A stretch of DNA of 64,000 nt from Taenia hydatigena (taxonomy: Eukaryota; Platyhelminthes; Cestoda; Cyclophyllidea; Taeniidae), in assembly GCA_036345935.2 (NCBI GenBank), contig JADWOT020000002.1, positions 14,274,076 to 14,338,075 on the forward strand, read 5' to 3'. The number at the start of each line of letters is the position of its first letter. Position 1 is the stretch's first letter. Below are positions 11,941 through 23,055 of this stretch, piece by piece. The notes under the pieces were generated by a model. The model saw only the letters and a list, made by a program, of their open reading frames with translations, had not been told where the DNA came from and made no database searches. Both the position numbers and the translations under genes were made by a program.

Positions 11941-12627
11941 GTTTACCTAAACTAAGCTAGTAAACATATGTGCAGGCAAAAGGACACTGAGATGGCAACT
12001 CTAACCTACACAACAGTATCTCTCTAAAGCACGAAAAGTCGGCTCTACCTTTCTCAGGATTATAATAGCCGTTAACTAATGCAGGCAATTCAGACACCTA
12101 ACCATTCAGTAAATTGGATCCATTCCCTCTCAATGAGGGCCTCTCAATCCTCAAACATTGCCTTTACGCCTGATCTCCCCTTCATGAAAACCATTACTGC
12201 GACAAACGCAATTCCTCCTGACTGTATCAGGCAAGATAAAGGCAACATTTAGCATTATCCTCGCCACCACTGTCCCTGAATTTTATTATTTGACACACCC
12301 TCTATCAGCTCACTACCTGTGGTGGGATGCTGACTGGATACGTTGTCAGCTCAAGAAACTGCGCGGAGATTTGTGACCTCTGGCATCATACGTTGATGTA
12401 AATTAAAGTCGACTGTTTAGAATTAAGTATCTGCACAAGTTCCCACAATGAGTGTGGAAAATAATGTAACATAAAACGAATTATTTCATTTGCTCTGATT
12501 GAAGCTTACATAAGCTAAAATTAAGAAAGTCATTCCTGTAAGGCATTTTACAAATTCTCACTAATGTACAGATAAATAATGCAATTGTAAACATCGAGAT
12601 CGAACTTCGCACTCTCGTGCCGATTGA
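11941..12627. other. Flank of the inverted repeat, no gene seen
   Basis: This is AT-rich sequence with frequent stops in all frames and no recognisable exon or repeat. Whether it belongs to the arm cannot be judged without the sequence before base 1. Confidence 0.6.
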
Positions 12628-12840
12628 TGCTACGAACTTACATTCAGTGGGAGCGGAATTTGCATACGCGTGTTGACTAATGCTACAAAATTGCATTCAG
12701 CGAGCGCAAAATTCGCTGCCTCGTGTAAAAAAAGTGCTAAAAAATTGCAATAAGTAAAAGCCTAATTCGGATTCTCGGATAAATCAGAACTACAAAATTG
12801 CATTCAGTGACAGGGAAATTTGCTGCTACGTGCTACGCGC
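12628..12840. repeat. Degenerate tandem repeat, unit about 54 bases, four copies
   Basis: Units start near 12628, 12681, 12735 and 12787. Each begins with a TGCTACAAAATTGCATTCAG-like block and continues into a purine-rich segment, a TTCGCTGC-like segment and a CGTG segment. Unit lengths are roughly 51-56 bases and divergence is considerable. The array abuts the 12838-14083 repeat and is absent from the left edge of its sister copy at 19466. Confidence 0.75.
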
Positions 12841-14083
12841 CTTTCCTGCAATTTGTACTGAAACTTTTGGATGCCTTGTAATTAGTAACCATCGAAAGGA
12901 ATTGGAGCAAACACACTGCACTAGATTGAGGTTGGCAGAGATTACCCGAAAGTTAGATGCAATGAGGTGGTGTTGTGCGGTATAGAACTGCCAAACAAAT
13001 CACCTCATCAATGCTAAGCAAGTACTTCAGATACCAGCTGTGCACACAACCGGATTCGATCTTGACATACACAAATTTATTGTCTGGTCAAATGCGTATC
13101 AAAGGCACTATATGCGGGTTAAGTATGATACAACCACATTTACTGCGGACTGACCCTTCGTCTCTACTTCATCAATCAAGATTCCATTCATCCATTGTTC
13201 CATTATAGGGTCTGATATCCACTATATGAATTCTTGAGGAGTCATTTCAACAGACTCTTGACGGGCTCTTCTCCCATACGGCATCTTTCCCATTTCACGT
13301 CACAATTGTCACAATCACAAGAATAGGCATTAAGGCCTTGTCTGAGTTGGAAATTTTTGGAGCAGCATTAGATTAATAAAAGGATTAGATCTTCAAAGAC
13401 TTTTTTGATCTTCAAAGTCTACAAATCAAAAAGTGATGATAAGCGTTACTAAATGGGATCAAGCAGAAGTTAACAAGATGTAAAGATTTGCAAGTGTAAG
13501 TTACTGATAAATGAGGAGAGGCTGAACGTCCAACATTGCTAGCGCGAGTCTGAAAGATGCAAGAAAACAAGTGCAGCCTTGAATTTGTCCACTAGCTAGG
13601 CGTCTTAGCAACAAAATTTGTCGCAGGCAGACTAATCATCTAGTCTAGAGAGCAATGCCTAAAATGCAGTGACTATTGAGGGAAAAACTGTAAATGATGA
13701 ATGCATAAGGTGCAATCAAGCGGCATGAAGATCGCCTGCTCATGTATGGACATTAATGCGATTTGAGGCAACCGAAAGGTTGAAAGCGAAGAATGTGATG
13801 ATAGTTGAGGAAGAATTTTGCTCACCTGTGCTTATGCGACTTTCACAAGCTACCCCAGACATTTGTACAGTTTTCATCTGTCCTGGACAATGGTGGATTG
13901 AAAGTCCTTCGCAGTATCTTCTCTTTTGTTAATCTAAATCTTCAACTTGTTAAAATACAACATTTAAATAAGTAAGAACACTGTACAACGATTACCAAAG
14001 AAGAATCCGGTCGAGCGTTTGAATAAGACGGTCGTTAGAATGACCACCAAAAGAATAACGTGAAAGTAAACAAAGGTCCACAC
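12838..14083. repeat. Direct repeat unit A, copy 1
   Basis: It aligns along its full length with 19466-20710 in the same orientation, about 85 percent identical by eye. It starts at a CTTGTAATTAG/CTTGTGATTAG block and ends after an ACCAAAAGAATAACG block. It carries the minus-strand exons described at 13716-13917. The rest shows no exon I can support. Confidence 0.85.
13716..13917 (-). CDS. C-terminal exons of an unrecognised secreted-type protein, copy 1
   Basis: Two minus-strand exons are supported by the sister copy. The upstream one, from about 13917 to 13826, encodes a segment starting Tyr-Cys-Glu-Gly-Leu-Ser, with a His-His-Cys-Pro-Gly motif and Val-Ala-Cys-Glu, and ends at GTGAGC in phase 1. 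The terminal exon, 13735-13716, follows an acceptor after CATGAGCAG and adds Gly-Asp-Leu-His-Ala-Ala before TGA. Compared with copy 2 the differences are mostly conservative (Met/Ile twice, Ser/Asn, Ile/Val), and splice phase and stop are identical, which suggests selection. A possible earlier exon near 13990-14050 reads openly in both copies, but I cannot place its acceptor. I do not recognise the family. In-frame TAA just upstream of the first exon limits its 5' extent. Confidence 0.4.
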
Positions 14084-16259
14084 CCTTGCAACGCAAATGC
14101 AGATTGATGGTATGAGGTGGTTGCGGTATCACAGATTGCTTGTCTGACGCAAGGAAAGAAATGACACTTCTTGAGGCAGGCTTGCAAACAGGATGAGTAA
14201 AGGAAGTAAGAGGTTGTCTGCGTTTTTACCTTTTTTAAATCGTAATGCAGCCTTTGATAAAACGAGTAGAATAGACTCGCCTTGCTTCAAATCTGGTGCA
14301 TTGGTTGTCACATATTTACTGCGATGACCAACACATGGGAACAGATGCGATACTGCCACTTGAGTGTGTGCAGGAACAGAGGCTCAAACAGGCTGTTTTG
14401 GTCTCAGGTGAGTAAAAGCATGAAAACTACTTAAGAAGGGTTGAACAATTTCCTGCCGTCTATCCTCGAGACTCCCATTCGATGGTGCAGTCAGTAATGC
14501 GATCGCTGGTTTTAGCTGGTGGTTTCTATATCACTTTACCGTCCGAAAGTCAACTGCGCTGAGTTGCACGTACAGGGGAAGAGTAGGATCTGCACGATGG
14601 AAAATGAGAATATTTATCATTATTGCCAAAAGGATAAAGATTTGTGTTTACTCATGTTCTCTCATGTTAATAGAAATAAATGTGATCAATAAATTAGAAT
14701 GATTAGAATGGTGAATGAGTGGCTACTACTGATTGCACATAAGTAGGGCAGCAGAGGGTGGAATGGAACAGACCTGCCTGTGTTGCTTTAAATACGACTG
14801 TCCAAGAAATTGTTCCGACGCATGTTCTCACCTTCCACTGATGGTAATCACGAAATTGTTGGGTCAGTGGACATGAAATCACCAGAAAATAAGCGGAAAA
14901 GAAAGTCTGTGCAGGTATTTGTAGCCCACGACATGGTATTAAGAGCAGTGAACAAAATACACCTGTAGCTTTCAATCCAATAGATGCCTGTATCCCAGCC
15001 GCCTCAGCTCACGACCCTAATACTCGCTGGCAGATAAGGTGGACAGCACAGGGGAAAAGTACTCTTTCCATTTGTAGTCAATCTCGTGTTCAGGCCGCTG
15101 GACGAATCGCCGCCTAATCGGGAATCCATGGCAGCTGCTTAATGCAATGGGGACTGGTGTAGTGTGAGGATGTCCCCCAGACAAAGCTACAAGACACTTT
15201 CGGAAATGGAATCTTTACTGCCAAGAGATCCAAAGGAGACTGCAGAAGCCGATGAACCTGTACGAATAAATCGACGACTCGCTTGATTGCAATGATGCTT
15301 TGACTGGAGTCACCTGTACTTCGGATCCTTTAACGCTACTGGGTATTTTAGACGATTGAATAAACGTTGACAAGTTATGTTCGGTAAGAATTAGTGTGGC
15401 GAAGCGCCAGTTATCCATGTTGTGTGTTTACACAAGCAAATTCTTCTATCAAGGCATATTTTGTCCATCAACTTTGAGTCACGAAGTTATAATATGTTAG
15501 GCGTGATCAGTGTCGACCAGTGTGCAAACAAGTTCGTTGACCTTAGCTACCGCTTGTAAAAATTGTTGCCGACCGAGAAGGAGCAGGGAACTGTGTAGCC
15601 AATTAGTTTAGCCTTCCATTTACTCAATTAGCATCGGGATTTATAAAAATTCATTTCATTTTCATTGCCCTTTGCTGCGATGGCACGACGTAATTTGTGA
15701 GGACTCGTCAAATGCACACGTGGAAGTTTATAGTCACCCATTGTGAAGCAGAGACTTGTGTTAGTCAGTCCAGATCAAACCACAAGGGTTGGACCTGTGG
15801 ATGTGCTTCGAGCTTGCCTGTCTTGTTGCTCTACTCACCCTTACCGTCCACTCATTAATTGTCCACTAGAGAAGTCTGTCCTCAAGGCTTTGTCTGTAAA
15901 GAATCCATAATGGATAGGATCTGGATCACATGTGCGCACAAGTGGCACTAAGCTAAAGTAACTGGCGAATCCAGCCCACAAGTATCGGGGGTGAATTTGA
16001 CAACACGGGCTTTTGGTGAAGTGATCCCGTGGGTGATGTCTGAGGTGAGTTGACGCCAACACTAATTATTGAGCCACTTTTGGTGGCACAGAGCGAAGCA
16101 CAAGTGTGGAAGAGTTGATGGAAGTCATCAGTGGATGAAAAAAGGAATCGCTCAATATGCAGTGTTTACGTTGTCTGTGCCATTGCCTTGTGTTTTAAAG
16201 GTTTGTTTTGGTTCTCTCAAGTTTTTGCTCAGCTAATTGCAGCGATCTTTCCGCAATAG
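14084..16259. other. Intergenic or intronic stretch, no gene supported
   Basis: Several 60-90 codon frames occur on the minus strand (14129-14359, 14703-14975, 15215-15418, 15841-16062), but none has clear splice borders, motifs or a second copy to confirm it. No repeat was recognised. Confidence 0.4.
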
Positions 16260-18230
16260 CAAAAATCATTGCTGCGAGGCTAAATGTGGGTGAGGTATAT
16301 GCTGGCGAATCATGTTGATGCGAGGGATGAAAGCTCGTTTCTTGCGTTTATGCCCCCTCGCATAAATTTTCCCTACATTCTGTGGAATTGCCAGTGTTCT
16401 AAATAGAGTTCCACAGATAAGATGGAAGTGAGTAACAGCTTTCCTTGAGACGACGATATCCTCTGACAAATCTAATGAAAGCTAGCACCCTAACTTCAAA
16501 GGCAAAAAGCTAGCCATTTAAGCGGTTCGTCTCAACCTGCCAATACGGCACTTAGGATGTTGATAGGAGTGCATTGACCCATGTTTTTTGCTACCATAAC
16601 GCATGTTCTATCCTTATTCAGTAGAGAAGTGGGGCTAAGCTGGGCTGTGTCCAATGCTATCCCTTGTTGGGGTCCAAGGGTCTAAGCCGTGACATTGTCA
16701 TTTGATGAAGCGAAGAGTTACCCGCCAATCACGAACCACGATTTCATGAGACAGCGTAAAAGCAGCAGAAGGAGAGAGGAAGGAATAAGTTAATGCGTCT
16801 TTTTCACATAAGAATTCCGTGCCTACGCATTGTTTTGCTTGCGAGGATACTCGCAAATAAGTCACTTTGGTGCCCTAAGACGGCGTTTACAAGGAGAACA
16901 GTCATAAAGAATAAATGGCAGACCTTTACTATCTTTCGCGGTGCTGGAAGATCCTGATCGAAGTGGAAGTATCATTAAATGGAAAGGACTTCTTCTTAAA
17001 AATCTTCTCCCGTCTCCTGCGCTGTCCCCTTGCATGGCATTCACTGAAATCTACTTAAAATGTACGATGAGATTACACCCGGTTTCGAGGTTTGAAGAGG
17101 AATGTATATAATCCAACCTCAATTGGTGCAGAGTTGTCCACAAAGACCTCCACCTCAGCATCGTGACAGAGTGACACCAGTTCTGACGATCAGTAAGGAG
17201 AATAAGAACTGTGGCGGAAAATAGTCCAACCAGGAGTCTGTGCCATGTCACCATCACTACTTGAGTGTTTCATGTCCGCAGAGGGAATTGACTGGTAATG
17301 TAAACGAATATAGCTGAGACCGGAATCGTCGAACTTTATGATAGATTTGGGCACTAGACAAATCTAGCATTCGTCTGGCTATGTTTGTCTAATAGATCGC
17401 ATCTGCAAGGTATAGCATTAGCCATTTTGAGTCACGATAAGCGGACGAACAATCCATGAGAAGGGCCGAGCGTGATAATGACTACCAGATCGAAAGGTAG
17501 CAGTCCATGTCCAATTTCAGTAAAGATTGATTTCCAAGGTAGAAAAGCACGAAGGAAAGTGGTGTTTGTCCTTGCAAAAGCACCAATAACAAGGAATGAT
17601 GTGCAAAGCCCACACCAGTCGGCGGCATTGGGAGCCAGCCACCACGCGACACGTACAACTCATCGATTTACACGTGGCAGGTTCAAAGAGGTTAATCATA
17701 CTCACACAACCTTCCCGTGGGCATGTTCTGCCACGCATTAATTCGTCTGCTTCTATTCATTTTGCTACAATGTATCGTTCCCGCCATTCGGCACTTCCTC
17801 AGTACCTCCGTCTCGCTTCGTTTTCTACCTGCCTTCGGTATTCTTTGTGTTCTTTACTTCCGTCGTCTCCATCCTCGTTTCCTCGTCAGTTCCAACCTCC
17901 CACCTTGCCGTTCTCGAGACGCCAGAGGACCAAAGCAGATGGATATAGTAGAAATTAGGGGTAAGTTGTGCTACCGACCCCTCATACTCTTCTTGTGCTA
18001 TCTTCCTTCTCTTCTCCCTTGCTTCATTTGCGTGCGTCATGTTGCTACTATTGCATCTGGTATCCATGTGAAACGCGTAGAACAAGAAAGTTGTGCGTAG
18101 TCTCTTCAAGTGTGCCATTGACAAGAAATTCACATTCTTTCCACTAAGCTGAATGCTTCATATTTAACTCAGTGAAGTAGCTAGGTGAGTGGGTAAATGC
18201 ACCAATTCGTGCACACGTAACGTTATTTTC
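16260..18230. repeat. Direct repeat unit B, copy 1
   Basis: It matches 57957-61230 in the same orientation. Matching blocks are 16280-16800 to 57980-58500, 16840-17260 to 58550-58980, and 17275-18225 to 59805-61215. Copy 2 carries extra sequence between the blocks (about 59000-59800), part of which recurs in 61340-61920. The unit contains a plus-strand exon (17723-17960). A minus-strand signal-peptide-like frame (17254-17051) is open here but broken in the other copies. Confidence 0.85.
17723..17960 (+). CDS. First exon of a hydrophobic or secreted protein, unit B copy 1
   Basis: The exon opens with ATG at 17723. It has a long hydrophobic stretch rich in Leu, Phe and Ile, then an Arg/Pro-rich segment (Ser-Ser-Asn-Leu-Pro-Pro), and ends Val-Glu-Ile-Arg-Gly at a strong donor, GTAAGT from 17961, in phase 1. 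The paralogue at 60751-60964 has the same start, donor and phase. The exons differ by 24 bases, a multiple of three, through in-frame indels, so both frames stay open. Protein similarity is only moderate. The N-terminus could be a signal peptide or a membrane helix. The downstream exon is not identified and the family is not recognised. Confidence 0.4.
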
Positions 18231-19465
18231 AGTTGATGGAAAGGAGCACTTTCAGCCTTCTGCCCTTTGAGCAAAATCCTTCATAAATTTAATAAAACGT
18301 TTAACGTTCATGCTCTACATCCAAACCGATTCATTATATTGCCATTAGCCTAGATGTTACAGACTAATGTTTGCAACTTCTTCGCTGTTTCTTCTGGAAT
18401 TTCAAGAAAAAATAATAAAATTGGGCAAGACCGCTGTGCGGTTAAGTAGACAACCGTTCAAGATGCTCGTGCTGCAAAAAACAGACAGTCTTAGTTTCTT
18501 AATGTTTAACAAGCGATGGAGTAACAAGTATTTCTTCAAGTTATGCGCGATGTGCTCTCTAAAATTTAGGTTCAATTCGCTAAAAGCATTATTTTAAAAT
18601 ATGAAAAGGTCGCGTATATTTTGATGGTAGACTCAATCGTATAGTGAGGATTCGGAGCTCTTTGTAGTCTGAATGATGCACAGTTTGCAATCACAAGCAG
18701 AAGAGATTAAAATCCGTATCCCAACTTATTTTGCATAATCTTTCAAAGTTCTTAGCATAAGTAATGCGCGCTTCTCATTTTTATAGGAGAAATAAATTTT
18801 TTTTAAATTACATCCGTAATTCACATTGTAGTGCCCTCTTTAAGTAATAGCTGTGTGTCCTACAAAGCGCCAGCCTCAATAAAAGTGCTTAAGTTTGTCG
18901 GCGAATGAGAGGAACGACGAAAATCTATCACATCGCAATCTGACTAGTTCCATTCTACAGTGCTGACAATATTTGTTCTTTCTTGGCGTATTGAACAGCC
19001 CAAATCGTCGAATGTTTAAGCTTTTATTACTGGAGAATTATTACAAAAGCGAGGGAATTAAAATAACATGAAGATATGCCGCTTAGTCTGGTTCCAAGGC
19101 TTGTCGTATACGAGACTGACTGCTTGCGTAAGTGATGTGCATAAAATGTTAAAGGTAGCAACAATTTTGACTGAAGTTTGATTCAGACGCTTCGAAGAAT
19201 AGCCTACATACTACTTGAAGTCGCAACTATCCAGGAGGTGCGTAAGACGAGGACTTTGAATGATGCACAGAGGGTTGCTCCATTTTATCTTCATTGAGGT
19301 TGGTTACAGCCATGCCTTCTCTACAAGAACTTTATTTTATGCTCAGAATTGGATTTCATAGCTATCCTACCCAGAGTGTGCAGCCTTTAATACGGACTTC
19401 ATCAAAGGTATGCTTATTTCCTAATTAGGCCGATTTACCTCAGAGACAGGGAGGAAGAGAGTAAG
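18231..19465. other. AT-rich stretch, no gene supported
   Basis: A 76-codon plus frame (18367-18597) lacks splice support and has low-complexity Phe/Lys/Leu composition. I see no repeat or motif. Confidence 0.4.
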
Positions 19466-20710
19466 CGCCCTCCTTACAATTTGAACTGAAACGTTCGGTT
19501 GCCTTGTGATTAGAAACCAGCAAAAGGAATTAAAGCAAACACACTGCAATAGATTGAGATTAGCAGAGATTGCTCCAAAGTTAGACGCAATGAGGTGGTG
19601 TTCTGCGACATAGAACTGCCGAACAAATTACCTCAACAGTGCTAATCAAGTACTTAAGAAACTAGCTGCGCGTGCATCTGGATTCGATTTTGAATTACAG
19701 AACTTTACTGCCTGGTAAAATGCATATCAAATGCACAATGTGCGGGTTAAGTCTGAAGAAATCACATTTACTGCGGATCGACCTTTCGTCCCTACTTCAT
19801 CAATCAAGATTCCATTTCTCCATTTTTCCTTTAAAGGGTCTGATAGTCACCGCGTGAATTCTTGAGAAGTCATTGCAACAGACTCTTAACGGGTTCTTCT
19901 TTTCTACGGCACCCTTTCCATTTCAGGTCACAATTGCCACAATCACAAGAATAGACATTAGGACCTTGTCTGAGTTGGAAATTTTTGAAGCAGCTTAAAA
20001 TCAATAGAATGATTGCATCTTCCAAGACTTTTTTGATCTTAAAAGTCTAGAAATCTAAAGGTAATGAAAAACATTACTGAATGAGATTAAATGAAAGTTA
20101 CACATAGAATAAGGACTTGCAAGTGTAACTTACTGATAAATGAGGAGAGGCTGAACGTCCAACATTGCTAGCGCGAGCCTGATTCACTGTAGTAAGATGC
20201 AAGAAAACAAGCGCACCCTTGAAGTTGTTCACTAGCTACCCGTCTTAGCAACAAATATTGGCATCTAGTCTAGACGGCAATGCCTAAAACTCAGTGACTT
20301 ATAAGAAAAAGCTATGAAAGATGAATGCATAAGATGCAATCAAGGAGCATGAAGATCGCCTGCTCATGTATAGACATTAATGCAATTTGAGGCAGCTGAA
20401 TGGTTGAAGGAGAAAAATGCGTTAGTAGTTGGGGAAGAAATTTGCTCACATGTGCTTACGCGGTTTTCACAAGCTACTCCAGATATTTGTACAGTTTTTA
20501 TCTGTCCTGGACAATGGTGGATTGAAAGTCCTTCGCGGTACCTTCTATTTTGGCAATCTAAACGTTTGACTTGTTAAAATACAGCATTTAAATAAGTAAG
20601 AACACTCTACAGTGGTTGCCAAAGAAGAATTCTGTAAAACGTTTGAATAAGACTGTTGTTAGGATGACTACCAAAAGAATAACGAGAAAATAAACAAAGA
20701 TCCACATCTC
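19466..20710. repeat. Direct repeat unit A, copy 2
   Basis: This is the sister of 12838-14083. It lacks the adjacent 54-base tandem array. Divergence is spread evenly along the unit, with a few short indels. Confidence 0.85.
20340..20542 (-). CDS. C-terminal exons of an unrecognised secreted-type protein, copy 2
   Basis: This is the paralogue of 13716-13917 on the minus strand. The upstream exon runs from about 20542 to 20450. It keeps the Glu-Gly-Leu-Ser and His-His-Cys-Pro-Gly motifs and ends at a GTGAGC donor in phase 1. The terminal exon is 20359-20340, ending Cys-Asp-Leu-His-Ala-Pro and TGA. Here the frame stays open further upstream than in copy 1, which has a TAA at the equivalent place, so this copy is the better candidate for a functional gene. 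A candidate earlier exon near 20610-20670 would use a GC rather than GT donor. Function unknown. Confidence 0.42.
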
Positions 20711-22840
20711 AACTGAAAGCTGAAATTCGAGAGCATGAATGGCTAGAATCTCAACGAGGTGTGTATTTACTGAATCACAATTTGAAAATCAGCTGCCTGT
20801 GGATGGCAGAGACTTCGTGTGCAAACTATAACAGGTAAAGAGCATACCATTTTAAGCACGCGACTATTTATGCCACGAACTCATGTTTCACGATTTGCAT
20901 AACTCAAAGTTGTGACTCTGCACTTTAGTACAAGTAGCATTAAAACCCATATGCTGATGGTTACCTCATTTTCATCTAAATTATCAGCAACAATTTTCTC
21001 ACCTGCAGCTTAGGCTCCATATACGTGACAGGACGTCTGTCTCTTCATGCTAACAACTGCTTGGCGGTGGACATGTGGTGAGCAGTAGTGAATAAAACTG
21101 TGCTGGAGGTGATCTGAAAAGGGAACGAAGGAGTGAAGAACGGTGTGAATTTTGGAGGCTTGGACAAGCCACAACAAAACTAATGCTTCCATAAACTTTA
21201 AAGTGGAAGATAAATAGGGATTAGAGGCATTCTTATAATCTCTTTTATGCGTGGTGTTGATGTCGAAATCGTAGTCTTGGTACCTTTCGACGCGGTCTGC
21301 CGAGCCAAACCATCGAAAGGCGCACACTGATCCGTATTTGCTGTGAATTGTCTATTCACTGAGGCGATGCTTAAGAAAAGGCTTTTCGTGCCTTTGCAAA
21401 GGGAACCATAATTGACGCCCTTAAATGAATCTCATGCCCAAATGCACTTGGCGCAACGTCCTGCAGACATTAATGGTAAATTTCTCATTTATCCTCCTCC
21501 TCTTTTTTTAACTTACCCCTTTTGCTCTCTTTTACTCTGGACGCCATTACACAGCCTTGCTACGTTTGGGGCTGTGCCATTCGTGCTCAGCGCCTCCAAT
21601 TAACCGCAAATTCCTGCATTTGCTTATTTTCTGCCCTACTGTCATCATTTGTATTTTCCTTTTGAAATTTTACACTAGATTTCATTGCTTTACTCTCCTC
21701 TACCTCCCCATCTTCTACGTTTTGAACATTTCCTGGACTCACTATTAAAGACTTGCCAAAGCAACAAGGAAGGCTAGGTATTGTAGAAAGTAGCGCTATC
21801 CCTTCCATTGCCTGCAGCCAGCTAGGGTCTAGAGGTTTGTTTGTGATCTCAACCCCTGTTTTGCTCCGAATTTCCCCGCACTTGTGCCGGTGTAGGACTA
21901 AGACTGTAAAAGAGGTTGTCTAATCTAATTTCACCGGTGGTACAAAGCCCTGAAACATTAACATGCGAAACCGCACCAGTGAATATACTTTATCCACTTG
22001 AATCACTTCGTGTTTTTGGTGGTGTGAGACGCATATGGAGACAATCGAGGGTGCACTTAGAGCCAAGTATAAATACATTTCCACAATGCGCCATTATGAT
22101 ATGCGGTAATTCTAATGCATATTTTGTTCAGAAAAAAATTGATAACTATGTCGTGTGACGCAACTTGGTTTTATTTCCTAAAGGGATTAAGAGGAGTTAG
22201 GCCTTGACTAAATCTTATTTGCTAAAGATCCTATCATTTAAGCACAGTTAAGCAAGGGGCAAATGAAAGAATCAAGCTGCACGATGAACTGTGTGTATTT
22301 ATCTAAGCAAATAAAGTCTACTTCACCCTAACACATCGAAGAGGCTGACCTTCATTGCGTCGAACACTCAAGTCGATCGCTTGTGTAATGAATTCTTGAT
22401 TAAAGTATGCTCAAACATGCCTACATATTATTTTCCGCATACATCATCAAAACGCCCACGAACCTTTTGTTCACAACAATAGCAGGGCACACGAAAGGAC
22501 AAGGTGAAAAACGTTGCATGGAACCACAAACTGGACTGGCTACGTGTTAGTAAATTAAAGTTCCCATTTACTTAAAACAAAGTTCCTATGACACAGGATA
22601 GCAATTTTTCCCATCAACCATTCGTAGTTTTGCAAATGGGTGATGCGATTGTTCTTGTGCTTCTGCCGCTTAAACTCTTTTATCCCAAGCTACACTATTT
22701 ATGAAGGAAACACCAATTCATTGCGAAATCATTAGATGCGTTTTTATTTACACAAATGCAATACTTTGTTTGAACCATCGGTTTCGGCCGGGGTCATAGA
22801 GGTGGCCATATTGTCCTAGCTGCATATGCTGGCCTAGGTA
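20711..22840. other. No gene supported
   Basis: Frames at 21010-21327 (minus), 21412-21603 (plus) and 21557-21748 (plus) are open, but no supporting splice structure or second copy was found. The minus frame at 21327-21010 contains a good acceptor-like CTTTTCAG, but all three frames after it reach a stop before the next donor, so at best it is a terminal exon. Confidence 0.35.
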
Positions 22841-22842
22841 CC

Positions 22843-23055
22843 ATGCCGGCAGCTTGTTTTCCTCTACCCGCTAAATATGTATGTTCTACTCTAGTATTCT
22901 GCCTTCTTTTGCCTTCGAGGGAGCCTCGGGAAGCTACACAAATTCATGAAGCACTTTTTGACCGATTTATAAGCATCATTAACCCGGATACAATAAGTTC
23001 AGCCATTACTGCATATTTTTCGCATATGAACTTGAATGCACTGAAATACGCATAA
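22843..23055 (+). CDS. Possible exon with leader-like hydrophobic segment
   Basis: This is a 70-codon plus frame. Residues 14-23 are hydrophobic (Leu-Val-Phe-Cys-Leu-Leu-Leu), followed by a Pro-Ser-Arg segment and an amphipathic Glu/His/Ile-rich tail. The DNA encoding the hydrophobic part (about 22889-22930) recurs at 36789-36838 and 45841-45880, in a similar frame at the first of these. It resembles the end of a signal peptide, but no family is recognised and the splice borders are not resolved. Confidence 0.22.
   Translation: MPAACFPLPAKYVCSTLVFCLLLPSREPREATQIHEALFDRFISIINPDTISSAITAYFSHMNLNALKYA

Noticed and set aside
12628..12840. CRISPR-like array
   Set aside because: The units are diverged head-to-tail repeats without unique spacers, in eukaryotic DNA.
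16862..17044. Minus-strand 60-codon frame conserved in the 58.6 kb copy
   Set aside because: The DNA is conserved, but copies 2 and 3 have frame-breaking indels and stops, so nothing suggests coding.
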